DNA of 24,304 nucleotides from the IMG/VR virus record IMGVR_UViG_3300047177_000043, positions 1 through 24,304 of that record, one strand, 5' to 3'. The notes beneath the pieces were generated by a model. That model was given only the letters and a program-made list of their open reading frames with translations, ran no database searches and was not told the DNA's origin. The stretch comes from a virus. The position numbers and the translations under genes were made by a program. Below are positions 14,938-21,778 of this stretch, piece after piece. Numbering within the stretch: the first letter of the stretch is position 1; every line of letters starts with the position of its first letter.

Positions 14938-15171
14938 TTATTTCCCTCTGTTTCTTTCTTCTATAGCACAGAGTCTTCCATGAAAATCTCTAATTTCATG
15001 TAATAGCGCCTGCTGAAATTGTTTTGAATCTGCATTTATTGCTTCAATAGAAGCTTGCATTCCTTTTAATGTACTTTCTGTCTTATTATCTAAGTGCATA
15101 TATAGGGCAATAATGGTTCCTAGGTTAGCTAACACAACTGCTAGCACGGTTAAAATCTGATTCCAATCCAT
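14938..15171 (-). CDS. DFHGRLC-family membrane protein, array copy 5 (mosaic)
   Basis: A 77-residue protein. The span (residues about 6-25, ILTVLAVVLANLGTIIALYM) is followed by HLDNKTESTLKGMQASIEAI, the same as in the copy at 15387 apart from one residue, and then ADSKQFQQALLHEIRDFHGRLC, the same as in the copy at 15173. It is therefore a hybrid of its neighbours. The tail reads DFHGRLCAIEERNRGK. The start follows the stop of the preceding copy by one base, with the ribosome site (AGGGGAAGG) lying in that copy's last codons. Confidence 0.75.
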   Translation of the reverse strand: MDWNQILTVLAVVLANLGTIIALYMHLDNKTESTLKGMQASIEAINADSKQFQQALLHEIRDFHGRLCAIEERNRGK

Positions 15172-15172
15172 C

Positions 15173-15385
15173 TTACCTTCCCCTGTTTCTCTCTTCTATA
15201 GCACAGAGTCTTCCATGAAAGTCTCTAATTTCATGCAAAAGTGCTTGCTGAAACTGTTTTGAATCGGCTCTCATAGCCTCTAGTGTAGTTTCTGTCTTAT
15301 TATCTAAGTGCATATATAAAGCGACTATAGTGCCTAAGTTTGCCAAAATTACTGCTAATACTGTTAAAATTTGGCTCCAATCCAT
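15173..15385 (-). CDS. DFHGRLC-family membrane protein, array copy 4
   Basis: A 70-residue protein with the span ILTVLAVILANLGTIVALYM, a short coil (HLDNKTETTLEAMRADSKQF), then QQALLHEIRDFHGRLC and an AIEERNRGR ending. Synonymous and conservative changes separate its N-terminal half from copies 3 and 5, whereas its C-terminal half matches copy 5. The polypeptide is too small for an enzyme; one membrane anchor plus a cytoplasmic or periplasmic helix suggests an oligomeric membrane protein. Confidence 0.75.
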   Translation of the reverse strand: MDWSQILTVLAVILANLGTIVALYMHLDNKTETTLEAMRADSKQFQQALLHEIRDFHGRLCAIEERNRGR

Positions 15386-15386
15386 C

Positions 15387-15587
15387 TTATTTCCCTCTAT
15401 TTCTTTCTTCTATAGCACAGAGTCTTCCATGAAAGTCTTTCATTTCTGCATGAATTGCTTCAATAGAAGCTTGCATCCCTTTTAATGTACTTTCTGTCTT
15501 ATTATCTAGTTGCATATATAGGGCAATAATGGTTCCTAGGTTAGCTAACACAACTGCTAATACTGTTAAAATCTGATTCCAATCCAT
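15387..15587 (-). CDS. DFHGRLC-family membrane protein, array copy 3
   Basis: A 66-residue protein. The span is the same as in copy 5 (ILTVLAVVLANLGTIIALYM), followed by QLDNKTESTLKGMQASIEAI. It then joins HAEMKDFHGRLCAIEERNRGK, which is the C-terminal form of copies 1 and 2 and not of copies 4 and 5. The crossover lies near residue 47. This copy is thus the other reciprocal combination seen in the array. Confidence 0.75.
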   Translation of the reverse strand: MDWNQILTVLAVVLANLGTIIALYMQLDNKTESTLKGMQASIEAIHAEMKDFHGRLCAIEERNRGK

Positions 15588-15588
15588 G

Positions 15589-15771
15589 TTATTTTCCTCT
15601 ATTTCTCTCTTCTATAGCACACAATCTTCCATGAAAGTCTTTCATTTCAGAATGAATAGCTGCAATTTGTTGTTGAGTTTGTAAATGCAAAGGAATAACT
15701 ACGCCTAGGATAGTTCCTAAAAATAAAACCATAGATGCTAAAACTTCCCAATGAAATTGTTTTTTGTCCAT
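15589..15771 (-). CDS. DFHGRLC-family membrane protein, array copy 2
   Basis: A 60-residue protein starting MDKKQFHWEV. The span (LASMVLFLGTILGVVIPLHL) contains GTILGVxIPLH, shared with proteins at 9896-10141 and 22854-23087 outside the array. The coil is short (QTQQQIAAIHSEM) before DFHGRLCAIEERNRGK. It is the shortest member with the complete tail, so it may mark the minimal functional unit: anchor, about three helical turns, tail. Confidence 0.75.
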   Translation of the reverse strand: MDKKQFHWEVLASMVLFLGTILGVVIPLHLQTQQQIAAIHSEMKDFHGRLCAIEERNRGK

Positions 15772-15772
15772 G

Positions 15773-15967
15773 TTATTTCCCTCTATTGCGTTCTTCTATA
15801 GCGCAAAGCCTTCCATGGAAGTCTTTCATTTCAGCATGAATCTCTGCGTGAATGGTAGAAATTTGTTGTTGAGTTTGTAAATGCAAAGGAATAACTACGC
15901 CTAAGATAGTACCTAAAAATAAAACCATAGATGCCAAAACTTCCCAATGAAATTGCCTTTTTTCCAT
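15773..15967 (-). CDS. DFHGRLC-family membrane protein, array copy 1
   Basis: A 64-residue protein, nearly the same as copy 2 in its span (LASMVLFLGTILGVVIPLHL) and beginning MEKRQFHWEV. It differs by a four-residue internal insertion in the coil, where IHAE is doubled (STIHAEIHAEMKDFH). The 12-base duplication within the coil shows length change by slippage or unequal exchange. The stop is followed by one base and the next ATG. Confidence 0.75.
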   Translation of the reverse strand: MEKRQFHWEVLASMVLFLGTILGVVIPLHLQTQQQISTIHAEIHAEMKDFHGRLCAIEERNRGK

Positions 15968-15968
15968 C

Positions 15969-16232
15969 TTATTTTCCTTTTCCTTCTAAATATCTTTGCA
16001 TCATCTGGGTATATTTCTCTTCCAAAGAACACAACCTCCCGTGAAAGAATTTCAGCTCGGACCTAAATTCTTTAGTCTCTTCTCTGAACTCTTTCATTTC
16101 TTCCGAAACCTTATCAAATTTAGCATCTGAATCTTGTTTATAGGATTGTAGTTGCTCTTTAGTCTCCCTTCTAAAGTACCAGCAGCAACCAACCGATGTT
16201 CCTATGATGCTTACGACTTGTAGCCATTCCAT
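15969..16232 (-). CDS. Membrane / coiled-coil protein with FFHGRLC tail
   Basis: An 87-residue protein from ATG 16232 (MEWLQVVSIIG), preferred over ATG 16250 because CGGAG lies 8 bases upstream and paralogues begin with MEW or MDW. The span is short (LQVVSIIGTSVGCCWYF, residues about 3-19). The coil is the longest of the minus-strand block (EQLQSYKQDSDAKFDKVSEEMKEF...). The tail is FFHGRLCSLEEKYTQMMQRY followed by LEGKGK. It shares design with the tandem copies but is more diverged, and probably represents the older form from which the block began. Confidence 0.7.
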   Translation of the reverse strand: MEWLQVVSIIGTSVGCCWYFRRETKEQLQSYKQDSDAKFDKVSEEMKEFREETKEFRSELKFFHGRLCSLEEKYTQMMQRYLEGKGK

Positions 16233-16233
16233 C

Positions 16234-16404
16234 TTATTTCTCCGTCCCATTTCCTGGCCAATTTCTCCAGATAGCCCCTTCTATACGCGCTACTCTTTCG
16301 CTAAGAGATTCAATTTTATTTGAAAGTCTATCCATTCTCATCATCATGTAACCAAATCCACCGACTATAAGTCCTATCAAAGACCAAAATTGGTAATCGT
16401 TCAT
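16234..16404 (-). CDS. Small membrane / coiled-coil protein (56 residues)
   Basis: MNDYQFWS is followed by a span LIGLIVGGFGYMMM, a basic turn (RMDR) and a coil LSNKIESLSERVARIEGAIW, then RNWPGNGTEK. The RIEGAIWRNW end resembles the product at 19-240 (NIEGVVWRVW) and partly the 51-residue product at 14716-14871. The stop is one base from ATG 16232 of the next gene, and its last codons (ACGGAG) provide that gene's ribosome site. It is the first gene after the candidate promoter at 16429-16434. Confidence 0.6.
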   Translation of the reverse strand: MNDYQFWSLIGLIVGGFGYMMMRMDRLSNKIESLSERVARIEGAIWRNWPGNGTEK

Positions 16405-16428
16405 ATTATTCCCTATTATTGATCTTTT

Positions 16429-16434
16429 ATCATA
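16429..16434 (-). promoter_or_regulatory. Candidate extended -10 promoter for the minus-strand array
   Basis: On the minus strand TGCTATGAT carries an extended -10 element (TGnTATgAT). The -35 region 17 bases upstream (TTTTAT) is weak. It lies 25 bases before ATG 16404 and could drive all genes down to 14613. Confidence 0.45.
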
Positions 16435-16484
16435 GCAAAATTGCCTAATTAATAAAATGCGAATATAAACTTTAAATCGTTTTT

Positions 16485-16703
16485 TTATTTAAAAAATTTT
16501 ATTTTAGATTTTTTATTTTCTAATTGAATAATTCTATCTGCCAGATTCTCTACTATATCGAGTAGTAGGTTGTAAGACTTCTCAAGTTCTCCATGTCTAG
16601 CAAAAAGAGCCCTTCTCATAGAGGATTGCTCTTCTTTTAATTTAGCAATACTCCACTCTGTAGCTATGTCATCTTGACCAAAAAAATCTAATTGATGAGC
16701 CAT
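16485..16703 (-). CDS. Small soluble helical protein
   Basis: A 72-residue protein without a membrane span: MAHQLDFFGQDDIATEWSIAKLKEEQSSMRRALFARHGELEKSYNLLLDIVENLADRIIQLENKKSK. The sequence after residue 17 is a continuous predicted helix with heptad spacing of leucine/isoleucine, so it may form a coiled coil. It has a strong ribosome site (GGGAG) 6 bases before the ATG. It is separated by about 80 bases from the membrane protein array and divergent from the fibre cluster. It may be a soluble partner of the membrane proteins, which is speculation from position. Confidence 0.55.
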   Translation of the reverse strand: MAHQLDFFGQDDIATEWSIAKLKEEQSSMRRALFARHGELEKSYNLLLDIVENLADRIIQLENKKSKIKFFK

Positions 16704-16770
16704 ATTTTCTCCCTAAATAGGATAAGATTTTACCATATCTCACCTTTAGATCTCTTATAAATTTTGCAAA

Positions 16771-16789
16771 ATGTAAAACAGTTTTACAT
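16771..16789. promoter_or_regulatory. Palindromic operator-like site between divergent blocks
   Basis: ATGTAAAACAGTTTTACAT is a perfect 9+1+9 inverted repeat that matches the core of the site at 11406-11424 except for the centre base. It lies about 55 bases upstream of ATG 16845 on the plus strand and about 67 bases upstream of ATG 16703 on the minus strand, so one bound regulator could control both. Confidence 0.6.
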
Positions 16790-16844
16790 AGCCCTTTATA
16801 TTCTTCTAATTATAGTGAGGTAAATCATCGAAGATAGGAAGAGT

Positions 16845-18047
16845 ATGGGATCTACAAAATTACAGAGAGTCATTAGTGTTTCGAATACAACCGTTGAAGT
16901 TCTCCCTCCTCCTGTCCTAGCAAATAGAGCTCCTCTTACAACTGATTACCAATATCCTAATGGACAGCAATGGATTAACTATTCAGTTTCTCCACCGATA
17001 ATTAGTGAATACACAGGAAAAGGAATATGGATTGATATTTCTGGAACAAGTGCTATTAATACTTTAGAAGGCAATTCTGGGGGGTTTGTTAGTCCTGATG
17101 GTTCTGGCAATCTTCATGTAATCGGAGATGGTACAACAGCAACTGTTGTTGGCAATCCAACGACTAATACCTTGACTATCTCTTCGGGAGGATCGGTAGC
17201 TACGAGCTATGTTGAAGATACGGGAAGTGCTCTTCCTTCTATAGGTATATTAAAAATATTAGGAGGGACTGGAATCTCTACTTCTGGTACCGGCAATACT
17301 GTTACGGTTTCTTCTAATGCAACGGTAGCTACGAGCTATGTTGAAGATACGGGAACTGCTGTGCCTTTTAGTGGAATTTTAAATATATTAGGAGCCTCGG
17401 GTGTTACCACATCTGGATCTGGAAATACTGTAACAATATCTCCAGGATCTTCGATAGCTACAAGTTATGTTGAAAATACAGGAAGCGCAACGCCTTTTTC
17501 TAATGTATTAAATATATTAGGTGGAACAGGTATTTTAACTTCTGGAACAGGCAATAGTATAACAATTTCTTCCACTTCTACCGGATCTCCGATTCAACAA
17601 GTGAGAACTTTTTTAGCAGGAAGATTCCCTTTAACAATTAATGCTCAAAATATTGTAAATGTTCCTCAGAGTACAGATGGTGCGCAAATCATGTCTGTAG
17701 CTATTACTCCTATTTCATCCAGTAGTATTCTGGAAGTACGTATTATAGCCCAAATTGGACAGACTTCAGGAAACTATTACAATGCTATTTTAAGTATTTT
17801 TCGAGATTCTGACACGAGTGCTAGTTTGGCTTCATCTTGTACTTCACCTGAGTCACAAATAGTTTTAAATGGATTTATTGCAGCTAACACAACCTCTCCC
17901 ATAACGATTGCTGCTAGGATAGGAGTAAATGCACTCTACTCAGGGGCACAGCTGGCAATTATAATAAATGGAAATCTTACTGCTGCTTATTTCGGAGGAG
18001 GGTCTGTTTGCAACACTTGCATGAGCGTAACCGAATGGCCTTCATAA
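16845..18047 (+). CDS. Tail fibre-like protein with triple 43-residue repeat
   Basis: A 400-residue protein. Residues 1-65 (KLQRVISV...LANRAPLTTDYQYPNGQQWIN...GKGIWIDISG) form an attachment module also found at the start of the 18268 gene. Residues about 118-246 are three 43-residue units, ATSYVEDTGSA..(I/V)LNILGG(T/A)G...SGNTVTISS, typical of fibre shafts built from repeated beta elements. The C-terminal part from about 255 (RTFLAGRFPLTINAQNIVNVPQSTDGAQIMSVAITP...) is beta-rich and likely a tip domain of its own type; it lacks the cap shared by the next four genes. The gene ends at a strong terminator and starts after the palindrome. Confidence 0.7.
   Translation: MGSTKLQRVISVSNTTVEVLPPPVLANRAPLTTDYQYPNGQQWINYSVSPPIISEYTGKGIWIDISGTSAINTLEGNSGGFVSPDGSGNLHVIGDGTTATVVGNPTTNTLTISSGGSVATSYVEDTGSALPSIGILKILGGTGISTSGTGNTVTVSSNATVATSYVEDTGTAVPFSGILNILGASGVTTSGSGNTVTISPGSSIATSYVENTGSATPFSNVLNILGGTGILTSGTGNSITISSTSTGSPIQQVRTFLAGRFPLTINAQNIVNVPQSTDGAQIMSVAITPISSSSILEVRIIAQIGQTSGNYYNAILSIFRDSDTSASLASSCTSPESQIVLNGFIAANTTSPITIAARIGVNALYSGAQLAIIINGNLTAAYFGGGSVCNTCMSVTEWPS
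17196..17582 (+). repeat. Three 129-base tandem repeats in the fibre gene
   Basis: Units begin at 17196, 17325 and 17454. The DNA GTAGCTACGAGCTATGTTGA is conserved at the start of the first two, and the third is more diverged (ATAGCTACAAGTTATGTTGA). Confidence 0.9.
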
Positions 18048-18115
18048 TCTTCTTTGAACTTAAAAAAATATTTGATATGAAGAGGACGTAAACTCCCTAA
18101 GTTTGTTAATAGATG

Positions 18116-18150
18116 AAGAGCTCTCAAAAAAAAATGAGAGCTCTTTTTTA
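18116..18150 (+). terminator. Strong rho-independent terminator after the first fibre gene
   Basis: AAGAGCTCTCA 18116-18126 pairs perfectly with TGAGAGCTCTT 18135-18145 around an A-rich loop, followed by a run of T. The stem is symmetric with A-rich loop, so it could work in both directions, but no minus-strand gene ends here. Confidence 0.9.
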
Positions 18151-18209
18151 TTTATCTCTTTTATCCAATTACTTTATTTTTCTCTCTAAGAAAATAAAAT
18201 AAAAAACTA

Positions 18210-18238
18210 TTGACTGTGTGATTTTTATTCATCAAATT
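18210..18238 (+). promoter_or_regulatory. Weak candidate promoter for the second fibre block
   Basis: TTGACT 18210-18215 is a good -35 match; the hexamer 17 bases later (CAAATT) is a poor -10. The strong terminator just upstream means a promoter is needed between 18150 and 18268. Apart from these elements I see nothing in 18048-18267. Confidence 0.25.
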
Positions 18239-18267
18239 GAAATTTAATAAGAAAACTAAGGTCTTTC

Positions 18268-18939
18268 ATGGGTACTAAGATTCAAAGAGCTGTTGGGGTT
18301 GGAGCTCCTTTTATAAATGTATTTCCTATACCTATTCACGAGCAGAGGGCACCTACTACTACCGATGATCAATACCCTCCCGGCCAAGAATGGTTTGATG
18401 ATAGTCAAAGCCCTTCTATTCTCTATCAATACGTGGGAAATGGGATCTGGAACGCTTCTTCTTCTACCTCAGGGGTCTCGACATTAACAGGAAATACAGG
18501 CACAGCCTCCCCTGCTTCTGGAAATATCGCTATTGTAGGAATCGGAGCGGTTTCTGTAGCAGGATCAGGAAGCACTTTAACCATCTCAGCAACTATACCA
18601 GCCTCTTTTACCTGGAATGACAATGCAACCTCTCTCACGATGGTCTCTAACAATGGCTATCTTGTAAAATCTGCTTCTCAACAAAGTTTTACTCTTCCTA
18701 CTACAGCAGCTCTCGGAGACCTTATAGAAATTGTTTGGGTTTCAGGAGCAGGCGGATTTAGAATTACTCAATCAGCAGGCCAACAAATTCGATACAGCGG
18801 AAATCTTACAACAGCAGGAGCCACAGGAACTTTAACTTCTAGCTCTGTTGGTAATACAGTACATCTAGTTTGTACAACGGCAGGGGCCTCCTCTTTCTGG
18901 GTGGTAGATTTCAATCAAGGACCTTTAACAGCGGCATAA
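18268..18939 (+). CDS. Short tail fibre-like protein: attachment module plus cap
   Basis: A 223-residue protein made of two modules. The N-terminal one (MGTKIQRAVGVGAPFINVF...HEQRAPTTTDDQYPPGQEWF...GNGIWNASS) is paralogous to residues 1-65 of the 16845 product. The C-terminal one starts with SLTMVSNNGYLVKSASQQSF and LPTTAALGDLIEIV, passes through ITQSAGQQIRYSGN and ends VNHLVCTTAG-like, SFWVVDFNQG; it is the same type as the caps of the 18943, 20464 and 21779 products. The linker includes a TGTASPASGNIAIVG strand. It is the shortest combination in the cluster, and may be the simplest form of a mix-and-match fibre. Confidence 0.65.
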   Translation: MGTKIQRAVGVGAPFINVFPIPIHEQRAPTTTDDQYPPGQEWFDDSQSPSILYQYVGNGIWNASSSTSGVSTLTGNTGTASPASGNIAIVGIGAVSVAGSGSTLTISATIPASFTWNDNATSLTMVSNNGYLVKSASQQSFTLPTTAALGDLIEIVWVSGAGGFRITQSAGQQIRYSGNLTTAGATGTLTSSSVGNTVHLVCTTAGASSFWVVDFNQGPLTAA

Positions 18940-18942
18940 AAT

Positions 18943-20151
18943 ATGACTCTAGCTACAACTAGTACCTATAATTTTGGATCTTACCCAGTCATTGTTTCTA
19001 CAATCCAGGGCACTTGCTCCACAACCGATGTAATGACCGCCTTTAATGCTGTTGTAGCCCAAGGTGGGGGATCCATATTTATTCAGTCTGGAACCTATAC
19101 TTTCAATGGGGCCTTTAATGCTTTAGGAACAAATATCACAGTTGCTGCTCCTCCTACCAATGCTTTAGGAGTCTTAGCAGTTCCAGAAAATTCCGTGATG
19201 TTTGTAGGTAATCATACGATTACGGGTGCAGGAAATATTACTTTCGAAAACATTACTTTTCAGGCCTCTAGCGGAGTAGCCCTATCAGCAACTAGAGCAT
19301 CCTCTTCTAGCTTATCTTTTACTCAGTGTACAATTAGCAATTCTGCTGGATCAGTCTTCTCTTTTACTGGAACTAACTCAACTTCATTTTTGGCTTTAGA
19401 AACCTGTAATCTCATAGGAACAACTAGTGGAGCTTCTTTATCTGCCTGTACAGCCTCTCTTTTCAATACAGTTGTAGATTCAGGAAGTGCAGCAGCTCTT
19501 ACCCTAGGGGCAACTACTAGTGTTACAGCCCAAACATGCTATTTTTTATCAACTTCTAGTAATGATGTGTCTATTACATCTGCATCCGCTTCGATGTCAT
19601 CTACTAACTGCTCTTATATAGCTGCATCTAATTCTTCCTGTATTGATTATACTGGCGTTGGAAGTTTAATTAGCATCAATGACACCTATAATTCAAATGC
19701 AGTCTCAAATTACTATGCAACAACTAGTAACTCGTCAGCTGGATCCATTTCTTTAGGTAATGCAACCTTAACAGGTAATGCTAAGCAAGTTAATCCTATT
19801 TTATTAGCTACCTATTTCTCCTCTTCCAATGGTTCTGGTATTGCATGGTCTGATGTGAGCTCTTCAGCTACTGTCTCTATTGCATCTGGTTCATTTGCGA
19901 CAGCTGCTATCACCCTTACACTGCCAGCATCTCCAGCAGAGGGCGCGACATGTGCTTTTGTGGCAGACACTTCTGGGGCTTTAGTGATACAGGCAAATAC
20001 GGGTCAGGTTATTCGAGTGGGAAATATTGTCAGCGGTACAACAGGCAATGTGACGACCACAGCACAAGGGGATTCTCTTACTTTAGTATATAGAACCTCT
20101 GGACAGAGATGGATAGCTACGCAGTCGATGGGCAACTTAACGGTAACATGA
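18943..20151 (+). CDS. Beta-helix tail spike-like protein with shared C-terminal cap
   Basis: A 402-residue protein. The opening CSTTDVMTAFNAVVAQGGGS with IFIQSGTYTFNG is the usual entrance to a right-handed beta helix (pectin-lyase-like fold), as is the run of Asn/Ser/Thr rungs (ITGAGNITFENITFQASSG, LSFTQCTISNSAGSVFSF, ALETCNLIGTTSG). Residues from about 305 (SSSATVSIASGSFATAAITLTLP...QVIRVGN...MGNLTVT) form the C-terminal cap shared with neighbouring fibres. No catalytic acidic residues can be assigned, so it may bind or degrade a glycan or simply act as a spike. It starts 3 bases after the preceding stop, so it is part of that operon. Confidence 0.65.
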   Translation: MTLATTSTYNFGSYPVIVSTIQGTCSTTDVMTAFNAVVAQGGGSIFIQSGTYTFNGAFNALGTNITVAAPPTNALGVLAVPENSVMFVGNHTITGAGNITFENITFQASSGVALSATRASSSSLSFTQCTISNSAGSVFSFTGTNSTSFLALETCNLIGTTSGASLSACTASLFNTVVDSGSAAALTLGATTSVTAQTCYFLSTSSNDVSITSASASMSSTNCSYIAASNSSCIDYTGVGSLISINDTYNSNAVSNYYATTSNSSAGSISLGNATLTGNAKQVNPILLATYFSSSNGSGIAWSDVSSSATVSIASGSFATAAITLTLPASPAEGATCAFVADTSGALVIQANTGQVIRVGNIVSGTTGNVTTTAQGDSLTLVYRTSGQRWIATQSMGNLTVT

Positions 20152-20152
20152 T

Positions 20153-20431
20153 TTATTTTGATTTATGTCGTTCTTCAACGCCGAATATTCTCATGTGGAT
20201 GACTTTCATTTCTCCTCTAATTTCTGCATCCTGCCTTTCTAGACGTCCATGGAAATCTCTATTTTCCTGCTCCATCGATCTCATAATGTCGATCATTTCA
20301 CGCCTAAGTTGTATATTTTGCTCGTCAGATCTTCTTGCGTCTGCTCTAGCTTCTGATCTTGACCAAAGCCACATAGGAAGAATTACAGCTAGATTCCCAA
20401 AAACTAAAACAAAAAGTTGTGCCCATTCCAT
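20153..20431 (-). CDS. Membrane / coiled-coil protein between fibre genes
   Basis: A 92-residue protein on the strand opposite the fibres. It begins MEWAQLFVLVFGNLAVILPMWLWSRSE with a span at residues about 4-23; MEW and the WLWSRSEAR turn resemble the 15969-16232 product. The coil is charged (ARADARRSDEQNIQLRREMIDIMRSM), and DFHGRLERQDAEI keeps the DFHGRL signature but lacks the cysteine. An added second half, HMRIFGVEERHKSK, restores the VEER ending. The gene starts about 32 bases from the divergent 20464 start and ends right at the stop of the 18943 gene. Confidence 0.65.
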   Translation of the reverse strand: MEWAQLFVLVFGNLAVILPMWLWSRSEARADARRSDEQNIQLRREMIDIMRSMEQENRDFHGRLERQDAEIRGEMKVIHMRIFGVEERHKSK

Positions 20432-20463
20432 AATTAATCCTATTTTAGGGAGTGCATTCTAAC

Positions 20464-21771
20464 ATGCCAATAAACAATAGCTCAAATTTATTTGCAACTA
20501 CTCCCTATATTGTAAGTGCAATAGCGTCTCAAGGCTCCTACACCACAATTCAGGCAGCGATTACAGCGGCATCAACAGCTGGTGGCGGAGTAGTCTATGT
20601 AAAACCAGGTACTTATTTTGAAAATCTTTCTATAGCTAATAATGTAACATTAGCAGGTACAAATGTAGGAATAGATGGAGTAAGTTTAGGAGTATCGAAC
20701 ACTATAATTTTTGGAAATCATACATTCCCTGCCGGAGCTTCGGTCACATCTATAGCTAATCTAACATTTGGATGCCCTGCTTCTGGTTCTTCTCCGATTT
20801 TTACGGTAGCTCCAAGTACAGGACAATCTTCAATAAGCTTTTCTCAATGCGTATTAGACGATACTTTAGGAAGTGGGACACCAACTTCAACGATCTCTTC
20901 TGCTCCTACAGGATCTGGAAATGTTTTATTACAGATTACAGATAGTGTCCTGACTGCCGGAGCCATTAACCTATCTTTAGGTGCTAATAGCACTGCAAAC
21001 GTCTCTTATTGCTCTATCAATGATGTGTCAGGAACTACTCCGTGCGTTCTATTGAGTTCAGCTACTGCAATTTTAAATAGTTCTTACAATTCTTATAACT
21101 CTGATGTATTTGCTAGCATTCGTTTCACTGCTAATGGACTAGTAACTTCTTTATATGACAGTTTCAACTCCCAAGACCCTTCCGGATTCTATATTAGTTC
21201 TTCTGGATCCTTCGGAAGATTTGCTTTTGCAGATGCGATTGCCATAAGTACAGCTACAGGAATCGATCCCCAAATCACTAAGACTCTCTATTCTCAACTG
21301 CCTGATGTCTATCCAACAACAAATGGTCAAGTGGTTATTGGTCGCACTGGAAATACACCAGTGGCAACCACTTTAACAGCTGGTACAGGGGTATCGATCA
21401 CTAATGGGTCGGGAATAATTTCAATTGCTACCTCAGTAGCTCCAGTTACTTGGAATATAATTAATGTCAGTTTAACGATGACCTCAAATAACGGATATAT
21501 TGTTATATCAGGAATTGGAAGCAACTTAACTCTTCCCACTACTTCAGCGGTTGGAGATCGCCTCATCATTGTAGCCAACGATGTAGCTACTATATTTTCT
21601 ATAAGGCAGGCAGCTGGTCAAAGAGTGAGATTTGGAAGCTTTTTAAGTACAACTGGAACAGGCGGATCTATTACCTCAGTAGATGATGGTGCTTCTTTGA
21701 CTTTAGTATGTACTACAGCAAATACAAATTGGTCGGTATACGACTCTTTAGGAAACTTTACAATTATTTAG
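20464..21771 (+). CDS. Beta-helix tail spike-like protein, second copy
   Basis: A 435-residue protein from ATG 20464 (MPINNSSNLFATTPYIVSAI), which aligns with the start of the 18943 product (MTLATTSTYNFGSYPVIVSTI); GTG 20452 is less likely. SYTTIQAAITAASTAGGGVV with YVKPGTYFENLSIANNVTLAG is a clear beta-helix opening. Rungs such as SSISFSQCVLDDT and LLQITDSVLTAGAINLSL follow, then a fibre linker NGQVVIGRTGNTPVATTLTA. The C-terminal cap from about residue 332 (VSLTMTSNNGYIVISG...LPTTSAVGDRLIIV...QAAGQRVRFG...SLGNFTII) is shared with three other fibres. It seems to have diverged greatly from the 18943 product in its middle. Confidence 0.65.
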   Translation: MPINNSSNLFATTPYIVSAIASQGSYTTIQAAITAASTAGGGVVYVKPGTYFENLSIANNVTLAGTNVGIDGVSLGVSNTIIFGNHTFPAGASVTSIANLTFGCPASGSSPIFTVAPSTGQSSISFSQCVLDDTLGSGTPTSTISSAPTGSGNVLLQITDSVLTAGAINLSLGANSTANVSYCSINDVSGTTPCVLLSSATAILNSSYNSYNSDVFASIRFTANGLVTSLYDSFNSQDPSGFYISSSGSFGRFAFADAIAISTATGIDPQITKTLYSQLPDVYPTTNGQVVIGRTGNTPVATTLTAGTGVSITNGSGIISIATSVAPVTWNIINVSLTMTSNNGYIVISGIGSNLTLPTTSAVGDRLIIVANDVATIFSIRQAAGQRVRFGSFLSTTGTGGSITSVDDGASLTLVCTTANTNWSVYDSLGNFTII

Positions 21772-21778
21772 GAGAGAT

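Larger units (their letters stand above)
14938..15967 (-). repeat. Tandem array of five DFHGRLC-family gene copies
   Basis: Five copies (starts at 15967, 15771, 15587, 15385 and 15171) follow each other with one base between stop and start. Copies at 15387-15587 and 14938-15171 share almost all of their N-terminal DNA, including the stretch that spans TGCTTCAATAGAAGCTTGCA. Copies at 15589-15771 and 15773-15967 form a second close pair. The array has grown by duplication and reassortment. Confidence 0.85.

Noticed and set aside
14938-15967. CRISPR-like array, suggested by regularly spaced similar sequences every about 200 bases
   Set aside because: The repeats are whole coding genes about 180-235 bases long with conserved reading frames, not short repeats with spacers.
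20109-20462. Plus-strand frame of 117 codons across the gap between fibre genes
   Set aside because: It is antisense to the well supported membrane/coiled-coil gene at 20153-20431 and overlaps the end of the 18943 gene.
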